Below, in pieces: positions 26,361 through 35,282 of a DNA stretch of 64,000 nt (position 1 is the stretch's first letter; each line of letters starts with the position of its first letter). The position numbers and the translations under genes were made by a program. This stretch comes from Sphingopyxis macrogoltabida (GTDB taxonomy: Bacteria; Pseudomonadota; Alphaproteobacteria; Sphingomonadales; Sphingomonadaceae), in NCBI GenBank assembly GCA_003241685.1, contig QFPJ01000005.1, positions 1-64,000 on the forward strand. The letters run 5' to 3'. The notes beneath the pieces are model-generated. The model worked only from the letters and a program-made list of their open reading frames with translations. It did not search any database and was not told where the DNA came from.

Positions 26361-29300
26361 CTATTCCGCCGCAAGCAGCTCCTCGGCGCCGCCCAGGTCG
26401 ACCGACACCAGGCGACTGACGCCCTTTTCGACCATCGTCACGCCGAACAGCCGGTGCATGCGCGCCATCGTCACCGCATTGTGGGTGACGATCAGATAGC
26501 GGGTATTCGTTTCGCGCGTCATCCGGTCGAGCAGGTCGCAGAAGCGTTCGATATTGGCATCGTCGAGCGGCGCGTCGACTTCGTCGAGGACGCAGATCGG
26601 CGCCGGGTTGGTCAGGAACAGGCCAAAGATCAGCGCGACCGCGGTCAGCGCCTGTTCGCCCCCCGACAGCAGGGTCAGCGTGCCGAGCCGCTTGCCGGGC
26701 GGCTGGGCCATGATCTCCAGCCCCGCCTCCAGCGGATCGTCCGAATCGACGAGTTCGAGATGCGCCTGGCCGCCATTGAACAGCGTCGTGAACAGGCGCT
26801 GGAAATGCTCGTTCACCGTCTCGAACGCGGCGAGCAGGCGAACGCGGCCCTCGCGGTTCAGATTGCCGATCGACCCGCGCAGCCGGTTGACGGCCTGTTG
26901 CAGTTCCTCGATCTCCGCCGCGCTGCGTTCGCGTTCGCTGTCCAGTTCGGCGAGTTCGTCGGCGGCGACCAGATTGACCGGCCCCAGCCGTTCGCGTTCC
27001 GCGATGAGTTGGTCGTGCCGGGCCGATTCGGTTGCTGCCTCACCGACATCGCCGCTCTCGAATCCGGCCTTTTGCGGCAACAGCGGCGGGGGGCATTCGA
27101 AGCGTTCGCCCGACAGCCGCCCCATTTCGATGCGGCGCAGTTCGGCGGCTTCAGACCGGGCGACGGCACCGGCGCGGGTTTCGCGCGCGGCGGCGACGCG
27201 CTCGCGAATCGTGGTCAGCGCGGCTTCGGCTTCGCGCAGCGCCGCGTCGGCCTCGCGCTCGCGGGATTCGGCGGCCGAAACCTGGTCGCGCAGCCCGGCC
27301 TGCTGGCTTTCGGCGGCGGCACATTGTTGGGCGAGCGTGTCGGGCAGGTCGGCGAGCCGCCCCGCCTCGGCGGCCAGCGTCTCGGCGCGCTTGTCCATGT
27401 CGGTGACGCGCCGCGCCGCTTCGCCCGCTCGCGCCTTCCAGCTCTTGATCTCGGCGCTGACCACCGCCTGTCGTTCGCTCAGTGCGGCGAGCGTGCGTTC
27501 GTGATCGGCCAGCGCATCGCGCGCGGTCTGCGCGTCGGTGCGGGCGCGCTCGGCCAATGCTTCTTCCGTCTCCAGCGCGGCGCGCGCGACGCTGTCGTCG
27601 GGCAGGGCGGCGAGCGCCGCCTCCCTTGCCGCCAGTTCCGTCGCCGCCTCGGCTTCGGCGGCGGCGATTTCGGTGCGGCGGCGATCGAACAGCGCGGCGG
27701 CGTCGCGATGCCGATCGAGCGCCGCCTGTGCCTGATCGGCGGCACGCAGTGCGGCGCGGCGTGCCTCGTCGGCCTGTGCCAGCCCCTTGCGCGCCGCCGC
27801 GGCACCGTCGGTCCGTTCGGCCAGACTCGCGGCTGCGCCGTCGCGCCGGTCGCGCAATTCCTGGACCCCCAGTTCGACCTGCGGCCGCTGCGCCGCCAGC
27901 GCGTCGAGGCGGTTCTGGCGCGTCAGCCGCTCGGTTGCGGTGGCGCCGTCGCCGCGTGTGACGAAACCGTCCCAGCGCCGCATCACGCCGTCCAGCGTGA
28001 CGAGCCGTTGCCCGACGGCGAGCGGCGCGCCGTCGTCGCCCGGCGCGACCGCGATCTGGGCGAGCCGGCGGGCGAGGGCAGCCGGCGCATCGACATACGC
28101 TGCCAGCGCGGTGGTCCCCTTCGGCAGAGCGGGGTCGCCGGCCTGCCCGTCCGCGCCGCCCCAGGCGCGCGCGGCGTCGCGGTCGGTGCCGGCGTCGAGA
28201 TCGTCGCCGAGCGCGGCGGCGAGCGCCGCCTCATAGCCCGGCTGCACGCGAATGCGGTCGAGAATGCGGTTGGCGTCGCTGCGCGCGGCGGCCAGGGCGC
28301 GTTCGAGCGTCGCCGCCTCGCTTTCCAGCGCCGTCAACGCCGCGCGGGCTTCCGACAAGCCCGATTCCATCACCGCCAGCGCCTGGGCGGCCGCCTCGCG
28401 GTCGGCGTCGGCGTCGCCCAGACGCGCTTCGGCCTTGGCGATCGCCGCTTCGGACGCCTCGGCGGCGGCGGCGGCCTCGCTTTGCGCGGCGGCCAGTGCC
28501 GCGCTGTCGCCCAGCGCCGCCACCTCGGCCTCGATGCGCTGGCGTTCCCCGGCGATCCGGCGCCCCGCGGCTTCGGCGGTGTCGCGGGCCGACAGGGCGA
28601 TGCGGCGGTCGGCGGCCTCGCTCGCGGCGCGCGCGCGCGCCTGCGCCAGCGCGACCTCGGCATCGCGCAGCCGCGCCTGCGCCGCCTGGTTCGCCTCGAC
28701 ATGCGCGGTCTTGCCCGCATCCTGCGCCGCAATCTGCTGCCCCAGCGTCTTCGCTTCGGCGTCGAGCGCCGTCAGCGCGGCGTGCGCATCGCGCGCCAGC
28801 TCGCCCTCGCGCTCGCGGTCTTCGGCGAGCCGCGCCTGCTGTGCCGCCAGGTCGTCCAGCCGCTGGCGCGCCGCACGTTCTTCGCCCTGCAGACGGACGA
28901 GCGTGGCGGTCGCCTCCGCCAGCGCCTCGCGCTGCGCCTGCGCCTCGGCGCGCGCGCTGCCGACCCGCGTTGCGACTTCGACCTGCGCCGCCGAAACGGT
29001 TTCCAGTTCGGTTTGCGCCGCCCTGACCGCCGCTTCGGCCGCATCCGAATCGCGCCGCGCCTGATCCGCGGCGGCGGCGGCGTCGCGCCAGCGGGCGTAG
29101 ATGAGCCGGCCCTCGGCCACACGGATATCGTCGCTCAGCTTCTTGTATTTTTCCGCCGCGCGCGCCTGCCGCCGCAATGCGTTCGCGCGCACCTCCATGT
29201 CGGCGACGATTTCGGACAGCCGCGTCAGATTGGTTTCGGTGGCGCGCAGCTTTTGTTCGGCATCCTTGCGGCGGACGTGCAGCCCCGCGATCCCCGCCGC

Positions 29301-29804
29301 CTCCTCCAGCATCGCGCGGCGATCGGTCGGCTTGGCGGAGATGACATTGGCGATCTTGCCCTGGCTGACCAGCGCGGGGCTGTGCGCGCCGGTCGCCGCG
29401 TCGGCGAAGATCAGCGCGACATCCTTGGCGCGCACGTCGCGGCCATTGGCGCGATAGGCGCTGCCCGCGCCGCGCTCGATGCGGCGAATGATCTCTAGCT
29501 CGCGGCCTTCGCTGGCGTCCGACAGGCCGGCGACGATCGCGCCTTCGGTGTCGCAGTGGATGCCGACTTCGGCGAAATCGCGCGGCGGGCGCTGCGACGT
29601 GCCGGCGAAGATCACATCCTCCATGCCGCCGCCGCGCATCGATTTCGGGGATGATTCGCCCATCACCCAGCGGATCGCTTCGAGCAGGTTGGACTTGCCG
29701 CAGCCGTTGGGGCCGACGACGCCGGTCAACCCCGGTTCGATCCTGAGTTCGGTGGGTTCGACGAAGCTTTTGAAGCCGGTCAGGCGCAGCCGCTTTATCT
29801 GCAC
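26361..29804 (-). CDS. smc: Chromosome segregation protein SMC
   Basis: A 1147-aa condensin ATPase. Seen: N-terminal IKRLRLTGFKSF and Walker A GPNGCGKSN, a first coiled coil rich in Ala/Glu/Arg, a hinge at roughly residues 510-640 (QPGYEAALAAALGDDL to GQRLVTLDGVMRRW), a second coiled coil, and the C-terminal head with signature LLSGGEQAL and Walker B CVLDEVDAPLDDAN. The length is normal. The start is a GTG at 29804 in a GGGAGGGG context. That ribosome site and start codon sit in a 9-bp hairpin (29799-29821). It is the last gene of a dciA-dsbA-dsbA-smc run on the minus strand. Confidence 0.96.
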   Translation of the reverse strand: MQIKRLRLTGFKSFVEPTELRIEPGLTGVVGPNGCGKSNLLEAIRWVMGESSPKSMRGGGMEDVIFAGTSQRPPRDFAEVGIHCDTEGAIVAGLSDASEGRELEIIRRIERGAGSAYRANGRDVRAKDVALIFADAATGAHSPALVSQGKIANVISAKPTDRRAMLEEAAGIAGLHVRRKDAEQKLRATETNLTRLSEIVADMEVRANALRRQARAAEKYKKLSDDIRVAEGRLIYARWRDAAAAADQARRDSDAAEAAVRAAQTELETVSAAQVEVATRVGSARAEAQAQREALAEATATLVRLQGEERAARQRLDDLAAQQARLAEDREREGELARDAHAALTALDAEAKTLGQQIAAQDAGKTAHVEANQAAQARLRDAEVALAQARARAASEAADRRIALSARDTAEAAGRRIAGERQRIEAEVAALGDSAALAAAQSEAAAAAEASEAAIAKAEARLGDADADREAAAQALAVMESGLSEARAALTALESEAATLERALAAARSDANRILDRIRVQPGYEAALAAALGDDLDAGTDRDAARAWGGADGQAGDPALPKGTTALAAYVDAPAALARRLAQIAVAPGDDGAPLAVGQRLVTLDGVMRRWDGFVTRGDGATATERLTRQNRLDALAAQRPQVELGVQELRDRRDGAAASLAERTDGAAAARKGLAQADEARRAALRAADQAQAALDRHRDAAALFDRRRTEIAAAEAEAATELAAREAALAALPDDSVARAALETEEALAERARTDAQTARDALADHERTLAALSERQAVVSAEIKSWKARAGEAARRVTDMDKRAETLAAEAGRLADLPDTLAQQCAAAESQQAGLRDQVSAAESREREADAALREAEAALTTIRERVAAARETRAGAVARSEAAELRRIEMGRLSGERFECPPPLLPQKAGFESGDVGEAATESARHDQLIAERERLGPVNLVAADELAELDSERERSAAEIEELQQAVNRLRGSIGNLNREGRVRLLAAFETVNEHFQRLFTTLFNGGQAHLELVDSDDPLEAGLEIMAQPPGKRLGTLTLLSGGEQALTAVALIFGLFLTNPAPICVLDEVDAPLDDANIERFCDLLDRMTRETNTRYLIVTHNAVTMARMHRLFGVTMVEKGVSRLVSVDLGGAEELLAAE

Positions 29805-29821
29805 GGGCCCCTCCCGTGCAG
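29799..29821 (-). promoter_or_regulatory. Perfect hairpin over the smc ribosome site and start codon
   Basis: In the mRNA sense, CTGCACGGG (29821-29813) and CCCGTGCAG (29807-29799) are perfect 9-bp complements around the loop AGGGG. The Shine-Dalgarno bases fall in the 5' arm and loop, and the GTG start lies in the 3' arm. This is direct sequence evidence of a possible structure; a role in limiting smc translation is inference. Confidence 0.5.
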
Positions 29822-29918
29822 ATAGCCGAATCGCAGGCGTTGCAACGCCGGTGTCACATTACCCCCATGGCGCTGTCATGCCGCGCGGCACGAGGAGTCG
29901 CAAGGGTTCTGACATGGC

Positions 29919-29940
29919 CATCCCGGCGGCGGCCGGGATG
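29919..29940. repeat. REP-like perfect hairpin between dsbA and smc
   Basis: CATCCCGGC (29919-29927) and GCCGGGATG (29932-29940) form a perfect 9-bp stem with a 4-nt loop, 15 bases after the stop of the lipoprotein thioredoxin gene. This resembles the common CATCCCGGC..GCCGGGATG palindromes of proteobacterial intergenic regions. No T run follows on either strand, so it is a weak candidate for an intrinsic terminator and a better one for an mRNA 3'-end stabiliser. Confidence 0.6.
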
Positions 29941-29955
29941 ACGAATATTTCTATG

Positions 29956-30699
29956 TCAGCGCGCGCCCATGGTGCGCAGCCGGTCGCGCAACGCACCCCA
30001 TGTGGTGATGCCGTCGACCTTCTGCCCGTTGATGACAAAGGTCGGCGTGCCGCTGATCTGATATTTTTCGACGCCGTCGTTGGTGCCCTTTTCGATTGCG
30101 GAGACATTGTCGACCTTGGCGAGGCACTGGTTGATCGCGTCGGCGGGAACGCCGCGCTGCTGGAAGAACTGGTCGATCTTCCATCCCTTGGCGAGCGCGA
30201 CGAAACGCTGTTCGGGGGGCAGCTGCATCGCGTTTTCGATGCCGGGGGCGGGGTTGGTCGCACCCTGCAGAAAGGCTTCATGGTCCAAGAATGTCGCGTC
30301 GGCGAGCGGGAAATAGCGGTCGGGGCCGGTGCATTTGATGATCGCGCCCGCAACGGCATCGACAGGGTGCAGCATGAAGGGGGTCAGCTTGAACGACACG
30401 CGGCCGGTGTCGACGAAATCGCGCTTCAGCTCCTCGTGCGAATCCTTGGCGAACTGGGCGCAGTGGCCGCAAGTGAAGGCGCCATATTCGTGCAGCTTGA
30501 TCGGCGCATCCGGGTTGCCCATCACCGCGCTGCCGTCGCTGTCGAAGCTGACGACCTGCGACCAGCTCTTGCCGGCGGGCGGCGCGACCTTTTCGACCAC
30601 CGCCTGTTCCTTGGCCGGGTCCGACGCGCCGCCGCCGCAACCGGCGAGCGCGAGCGCGCCAAGCGAGGACAGAAGGGCGATACGCAGCGTGGGGGTCAT
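29956..30699 (-). CDS. DsbA-family thioredoxin, lipoprotein
   Basis: A 247-aa thioredoxin-fold oxidoreductase that should sit in the periplasm attached by lipid. The signal peptide ends in the lipobox LALAGC (Cys21). The thioredoxin domain holds the CGHC active site in EYGAFTCGHCAQF and the cis-proline motif GTPTFVING near the end, with a helical insert between them as in DsbA and DsbG types. The ATG at 30699 has AAGGAAAG upstream. It is the second of two DsbA-like genes in the dciA-smc run. Whether it oxidises or isomerises disulfides cannot be decided from sequence. Confidence 0.92.
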   Translation of the reverse strand: MTPTLRIALLSSLGALALAGCGGGASDPAKEQAVVEKVAPPAGKSWSQVVSFDSDGSAVMGNPDAPIKLHEYGAFTCGHCAQFAKDSHEELKRDFVDTGRVSFKLTPFMLHPVDAVAGAIIKCTGPDRYFPLADATFLDHEAFLQGATNPAPGIENAMQLPPEQRFVALAKGWKIDQFFQQRGVPADAINQCLAKVDNVSAIEKGTNDGVEKYQISGTPTFVINGQKVDGITTWGALRDRLRTMGAR

Positions 30700-30709
30700 G
30701 TCGGGCTTT

Positions 30710-30744
30710 CCTTGAAACGGGCCTGGAAACGGCCTTGAAACGGG
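30710..30744. repeat. Threefold short tandem repeat between the two dsbA genes
   Basis: CCTTGAAACGGG (30710-30721), CCTGGAAACGG and CCTTGAAACGGG (ending 30744) follow one another in the 58-base gap. The middle copy is one base shorter and has one substitution. No function is evident. Confidence 0.55.
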
Positions 30745-30757
30745 ATGGGACAGGCTT

Positions 30758-31471
30758 TTACGAAGGCTTGAGCGCCGCGTCGAGCCGCGTTTTCAGCGCC
30801 GCCCAGTCGGAAACGCCGGCATTGCGGCCGTTGATGAAGAAGGTCGGGGTGCCCGCGACGCGATCGGCGGTGCGGCCGATATTGGTCATGCCGGTGATCT
30901 CCGCCTGTGCGACCTCGCTGTCGAGACAGGCGTCGATCTGGGCCGCGCTGTAACCGCGCGCGCGCATCAGCGCGGTCAGCCCGGTATCGGCGGCGATGCG
31001 GCGGGCGCGCTGGCCGGTCGAACCTTCGTACCAGCTCGTCATCTGTGCATCGGTCGCCTTTTGAACCTTGGCAAACCAGGTTGGCTGTGCCGCAAAGATC
31101 GCCTGATGATTCGCCGCGAACGCCTTCGTTCCGCCGCAGCGGGCAAGCAGCGCCGCCGTCATGTCGACGGGATCGCGCACCAGATTGCGATATTCGAACA
31201 GGACCAGCCCCTTGTCGATATATTGCGTTTTCAGCGGCGCCGTGCCGGCCTTGGTGAAGTCGGCGCAGTGGCTGCAGGTATAGCTGAAATATTCGACCAG
31301 CTTGATCTTCGCATCGGGGTTTCCGACGCGAATCGCGCCGACCGGGCTTTCGGTGACGGTCGCCGACCAGGGCGCCGCCGGCGCTGCGGCGGTCAGCAGC
31401 GCGAGAGCGCCCGCCGACATCAGGCCGATCGCGAGACGCCGGGAGGACAGGGCAGGAAAGCGGACGGTCAT
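30758..31471 (-). CDS. DsbA-family thioredoxin, soluble periplasmic
   Basis: A 237-aa DsbA-like protein with a cleavable signal peptide (SRRLAIGLMSAGALALL, cleavage near TAAAPAAPWS) and no lipobox. The active site is CSHC in EYFSYTCSHCADF, and the cis-proline motif is GTPTFFING. It resembles the next gene in layout but differs in most of its sequence, so the pair are old paralogues. It starts 16 bases after the dciA-like gene and is likely cotranscribed with it. A twin-arginine-like SRR is present, but the hydrophobic run is typical of Sec signals. Confidence 0.9.
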   Translation of the reverse strand: MTVRFPALSSRRLAIGLMSAGALALLTAAAPAAPWSATVTESPVGAIRVGNPDAKIKLVEYFSYTCSHCADFTKAGTAPLKTQYIDKGLVLFEYRNLVRDPVDMTAALLARCGGTKAFAANHQAIFAAQPTWFAKVQKATDAQMTSWYEGSTGQRARRIAADTGLTALMRARGYSAAQIDACLDSEVAQAEITGMTNIGRTADRVAGTPTFFINGRNAGVSDWAALKTRLDAALKPS

Positions 31472-31487
31472 GGCGCGGGGTCTTTCG

Positions 31488-32072
31488 TCAACTGATGCGC
31501 GGCAGCTTGGGCGGCGAGGCGAGTCCGGCGGCCATGCGTTCCAGCACGGTCCGAAGTTCGGGATCGCCGATGTCGCGCAGGCTGTCGCCCAGTTCGGCGG
31601 GTATGGGCTTCAGCATGACCGGCGGCTGAACCGGCGCGGCGGGCGTGACCTGCCCATGCGTCATATGGACGCGCGCGATGGCGGCATAGCCAAAGAAGCG
31701 GTTGACCGATGCGATGATGTAGGGCGCGAGATGCTGGAGCATCGGGGCGTGGGCGCCGCTGATCGTCAGGTGCAGCGTGCCGCCCGCCTTTTGCCCGGCG
31801 GCAAAGCGGATCATCGCGGGCTGGGTGACGTCGGCCAGCCGGTCGCCGACGATTTCGCGCCAGCGGCTGACCACCGACGACTGGATGAAACCGAATTTGC
31901 GAAAGGCGGTGCGGCCGATTTCGGGGACAAGGTCGGATATGGCGCGCGCCTCGCCGCCGCGCGGCCGTTCATAGACGCGGGGGGCGGCTTTCTTTCCGGC
32001 TGCTTTTTTGCCGCCCGCCTTGCGCGGCGGTTTATCGTCCGGGGTGCCTGCTTTCGCCATCGCCGACGCCAT
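31488..32072 (-). CDS. DUF721 (DciA-like) protein
   Basis: A 194-aa protein with a lysine-rich disordered N-terminus (PPRKAGGKKAAGKKAAP) and a central DUF721 domain, FGFIQSSVVSRWREIVGDRLADVTQPAMIRF followed by GGTLHLTISGAHAPMLQHL. DUF721 proteins include DciA, the widespread loader of replicative helicase DnaB, and the domain part fits. The ATG at 32072 lies only 14 bases from the mutY start on the other strand; a second ATG at 32060 is possible. First gene of the dciA-dsbA-dsbA-smc run. Confidence 0.85.
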   Translation of the reverse strand: MASAMAKAGTPDDKPPRKAGGKKAAGKKAAPRVYERPRGGEARAISDLVPEIGRTAFRKFGFIQSSVVSRWREIVGDRLADVTQPAMIRFAAGQKAGGTLHLTISGAHAPMLQHLAPYIIASVNRFFGYAAIARVHMTHGQVTPAAPVQPPVMLKPIPAELGDSLRDIGDPELRTVLERMAAGLASPPKLPRIS

Positions 32073-32086
32073 GCCATAGGCGGGGG

Positions 32087-33121
32087 GTGAGCGTCCAGAC
32101 TTCCTCCTTCGCGGCGCGGCTGCTCGGCTGGTACGACGGCGCGGCGCGGGTGCTGCCGTGGCGGATTCCGCCGGGCAGCGACGCGGCGCCCGACCCCTAT
32201 CGCATCTGGTTGGCCGAAGTGATGCTGCAGCAGACGACCGTCGCGGCGGTCGCGGGCTATTTCGCCCGCTTTACGGCGCGCTGGCCGACGGTGGCCGATC
32301 TGGCGGCGGCGGACGATGCCGATGTCATGGCGGCGTGGGCGGGGCTCGGCTATTATGCCCGCGCGCGCAACCTGCTCGCCTGCGCGCGCGCGGTGGTCGC
32401 CGATCATGGCGGGCGATTTCCGGACAGCGAAGCGGCGCTGCGCGCGCTTCCGGGGGTTGGCGATTATACGGCGGCGGCCGTCGCGGCGATCGCGTTCGCC
32501 CGTCCCGCCGTCGTGGTCGATGCTAATATTGAACGCGTGATCGCGCGCCACCGGCTGATCGAAACGCCCTTGCCTGCCGCGAAAAAGGCGATCCGCGCGG
32601 CGCTCGCCCCGCTGGTGCCTGCGGCCCGGCCCGGCGATTTCGCGCAGGCGCTGATGGATCTGGGCGCGACGCTGTGCACGCCGCGCCGGCCGGCCTGTCT
32701 CGCCTGTCCGGTGCACGGCGATTGCCGCGCGCGGGGCCGCGACGACATCGAACGGCTGCCGGTCAAGCCGCCGAAGAAGGCCAAGCCGCAGCGGCGCGGC
32801 ACCGCCTACTGGATCGAATCGGGCGGCCGCGTCTGGCTGGTGCGGCGCCCCGACAAGGGAATGCTGGGCGGGATGCGCGCGCTGCCCGGCGGACCGTGGG
32901 AGGAGGCGGGGGCGGCGGCCGTGGAACCCGGCGGCGAGTCGGCGATGGCGGAGGTGCGGCACGGCTTCACCCATTTCGACCTGACGCTGCGGCTGGTGCG
33001 GCGTGAAAGCGGCGATGCCGCAGGGGAAGGCGAATGGTGGCCCGTTTCGGCGCTTGACGCGGCGGGGCTGCCGACGCTCTATCGCAAGCTCGCTGGCAAG
33101 GTTCGGGAGAGAGACGGATGA
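32087..33121 (+). CDS. mutY: A/G-specific adenine glycosylase
   Basis: A 344-aa DNA repair enzyme that removes adenine mispaired with 8-oxoguanine. Seen: AEVMLQQTTV with catalytic Glu44, the helix-hairpin-helix LPGVGDYTAAAVAAI, catalytic Asp145 in VVDANIERV, and the iron-sulfur cluster cysteines in spacing C-x6-C-x2-C-x5-C (CTPRRPACLACPVHGDC). A C-terminal NUDIX-like 8-oxoG recognition domain follows, opening at RRGTAYWIESGGRVWLV. The start is GTG at 32087 after GGGGG. The stop overlaps the next start as ATGA. Confidence 0.95.
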   Translation: MSVQTSSFAARLLGWYDGAARVLPWRIPPGSDAAPDPYRIWLAEVMLQQTTVAAVAGYFARFTARWPTVADLAAADDADVMAAWAGLGYYARARNLLACARAVVADHGGRFPDSEAALRALPGVGDYTAAAVAAIAFARPAVVVDANIERVIARHRLIETPLPAAKKAIRAALAPLVPAARPGDFAQALMDLGATLCTPRRPACLACPVHGDCRARGRDDIERLPVKPPKKAKPQRRGTAYWIESGGRVWLVRRPDKGMLGGMRALPGGPWEEAGAAAVEPGGESAMAEVRHGFTHFDLTLRLVRRESGDAAGEGEWWPVSALDAAGLPTLYRKLAGKVRERDG

Positions 33122-34404
33122 ACATGATGGTTTCGCGCCGGGCATTGCTCGGCGGCATCGCGCTCGGCGGCGCGGCGGCGATGATGCCGCGTGCGGCGCT
33201 GGCCTGGCGGGCCGACGGCGCGGCGCTCTATCCCGCCACCAATGCCTTCATCAAGGGTTTCGTCGATCGCCGCGAACTGGCGGGCGCGCTCGCGGCGATC
33301 GGCAAGGGGCAGGCGGCGGCCGAATTTTTCGGCGCCGGAACCGGGTCGGTCGATTCGCGCACGCCGGTCGGCCCCGATACGCTGTGGCGGCTCTATTCGA
33401 TGACCAAGCCGGTGACGGGCATCGCGGCGATGATCCTGATCGACGATGGCAAGATGACGCTGGACCAGCCGATCGCCGATTTCCTGCCCGCCTTCGCCAA
33501 GATGACGGTGCAGAATGTTCCCGACGGATCGCTGACCGACGTGCGCCCGGCGAAGACGGCGATCACGGTGCGCCATTTGCTGACGCACACCGCCGGGCTG
33601 GCTTACAACATCATCCAGAAGGGGCCGATCAAGCGGGCCTATGACGAAAACGGCATCGTCGGCGGCCAGGCCAGCCGGCTGCCGATTCCGGGCTTTCCGC
33701 TCATCACCCCGGCGCCCAGCCTCGCCGAGATGGCCGACCGGCTTGCGAAACTGCCGCTGGTGTATGAACCGGGGACGAAGTGGAGCTATTCGATCGGTCT
33801 CGACCTGCTCGGCCGGGTGATCGAGGTCGTGTCGGGCCAGCCCTTCGACGCCTTTCTGAAGGCGCGCCTGTTCGATCCGCTCGGCATGACCAGCACCGGC
33901 TTCCAGGTGAAGCAGGCCGATGTCGGCCGCTTCACCACCAATTATGCGCCCTTCAACGGCGTCCTGATCCCGATCGATCCGGCGGCCAGTTCGATCTATC
34001 TCGACAAGCCGCCCTATCCCTTCGGCGGCGGCGGGCTGGTGTCGAGCGCGCGCGATTACGACCGCTTCCTCGCGATGCTGCTCGGCGACGGCGAGACGGA
34101 CGGGGTGCGCATCCTGCGCCCCGAAACCGCGCGGTTGGCGATGTCGAACCTGATCGCCGACAGCGTCGATCGCAAGGGGACGTTCATCGATGGCGAGGGC
34201 TTCGGCGCCGGCGGCCGCGTGTCGCTGCCGTCCTCGGCGACGGGCGAAGGGATTTTCGGCTGGGCGGGCGCGGCCGGCACCATCGGCTTCGTCGACCGCA
34301 AACGCGGTTATCGCGCCGCCGCCTATGCGCAATATATGCCGCCCGATGCGCTGCCCTTCCAGGCGAAGTTCGGCGAAACGCTGGCGAAGGACCTGATGCG
34401 CTGA
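33118..34404 (+). CDS. Serine hydrolase of the beta-lactamase/class C family, exported
   Basis: A 428-aa serine hydrolase with a penicillin-binding fold. The N-terminus MNMMVSRRALLGGIALGG is a Tat-like signal ending near AALA. The SxxK nucleophile motif is SMTK (Ser94, Lys97), and the second motif YxS/N is Tyr224 in WSYSIG. HTAGLAYN and FGGGGLVSSARDYDRF also match the family. Members include esterases, D-aminopeptidases and class C beta-lactamases; the substrate is not evident. It overlaps mutY by four bases and nudC by one base, so all three are cotranslated. Confidence 0.9.
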   Translation: MNMMVSRRALLGGIALGGAAAMMPRAALAWRADGAALYPATNAFIKGFVDRRELAGALAAIGKGQAAAEFFGAGTGSVDSRTPVGPDTLWRLYSMTKPVTGIAAMILIDDGKMTLDQPIADFLPAFAKMTVQNVPDGSLTDVRPAKTAITVRHLLTHTAGLAYNIIQKGPIKRAYDENGIVGGQASRLPIPGFPLITPAPSLAEMADRLAKLPLVYEPGTKWSYSIGLDLLGRVIEVVSGQPFDAFLKARLFDPLGMTSTGFQVKQADVGRFTTNYAPFNGVLIPIDPAASSIYLDKPPYPFGGGGLVSSARDYDRFLAMLLGDGETDGVRILRPETARLAMSNLIADSVDRKGTFIDGEGFGAGGRVSLPSSATGEGIFGWAGAAGTIGFVDRKRGYRAAAYAQYMPPDALPFQAKFGETLAKDLMR

Positions 34405-35282
34405 TGCCGGGGCCGTTGGGATTCACCGGCGCATGGCTCGACCGCGCCGACCAGCTTCGCGTCGATCCGGATGCCTATGCCGCCGCGACGGTCGATCCGC
34501 GCGCGCGCTGCCTCGCGCTCGACGGGATCGACTTCGTGCCGGGCGATGGCGGCGGGCTGCGCTGGGAACTGCTCGACCCCGCCGACGACCGCGCGCCGAT
34601 GCTGCTCGGCCGCGACGAGCGCGACATTCCCTATTTCGTGCGCGAACCGCATCCGGCGCAGCGCATCGACGCGCGGTCGCGCACGGTGATGCGGCTGCTG
34701 CCGCTGCTCTCATCACAGGATCTGGCGCTGTACGGCGGCGCGCGCAGCCTGGTTGACTGGCATGCCCGCCATCGTTTCTGCGCCGCCTGCGGGGCGCCGA
34801 CGATCCTGTTCCGTGCTGGCTGGGGGCGCCGCTGCGAGACGTGCCGCGCCGAACATTTTCCGCGCGTCGACCCGGTCGTCATCATGCTGGCCGAGCATGA
34901 CGGGCAGGTGCTGGTCGGGCGCCAGCCGGGTTTTCCGCCCGCCGTCTTTTCGGCGCTGGCGGGTTTCGTCGAACCCGGCGAATCGCTGGAAGAGGCGGTG
35001 GCGCGCGAATTGTTCGAGGAAGCGGGCATTCGCGTCGCCGACGTTACCTATGTCGCCAGCCAGCCCTGGCCGTTCCCGTCGTCGCTAATGATCGGCTGCA
35101 CCGCGACCGCGCTCGACCCGGCGCTGACGCTCGACGAGACCGAGTTGGAAGCGGCGATGTGGGTCGGCCGCGCCGATGTGCGCGCGGCGCTGGCGGGCGA
35201 TATGGGGGCACCCTTCGTCGTCCCGCCGCCGCTGGCGATCGCGCGCCATCTGCTCGAATGCTGGGCGGCCCTTGACGACTAG
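34404..35282 (+). CDS. nudC: NAD(+)/NADH pyrophosphatase
   Basis: A 292-aa NUDIX hydrolase that cleaves NADH or NAD to NMN and AMP and can remove NAD caps from RNA. Seen in order: an N-terminal domain, a zinc ribbon (CAACGAPTILFRAGWGRRC followed by ETC), the NUDIX box beginning GFVEPGESLEEAVARELFEE and ending AGI, and the NudC-specific SQPWPFPSS. The ATG at 34404 shares its first base with the preceding TGA stop, a coupled arrangement. The 177-base gap after it carries the 5' region of the giant gene and small hairpins, but no T-tract terminator. Confidence 0.94.
   Translation: MPGPLGFTGAWLDRADQLRVDPDAYAAATVDPRARCLALDGIDFVPGDGGGLRWELLDPADDRAPMLLGRDERDIPYFVREPHPAQRIDARSRTVMRLLPLLSSQDLALYGGARSLVDWHARHRFCAACGAPTILFRAGWGRRCETCRAEHFPRVDPVVIMLAEHDGQVLVGRQPGFPPAVFSALAGFVEPGESLEEAVARELFEEAGIRVADVTYVASQPWPFPSSLMIGCTATALDPALTLDETELEAAMWVGRADVRAALAGDMGAPFVVPPPLAIARHLLECWAALDD

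Noticed and set aside
26454..29498. A 1014-codon plus-strand frame opposite smc
   Set aside because: The antisense of smc, whose Walker A, signature and Walker B motifs are all intact on the minus strand.
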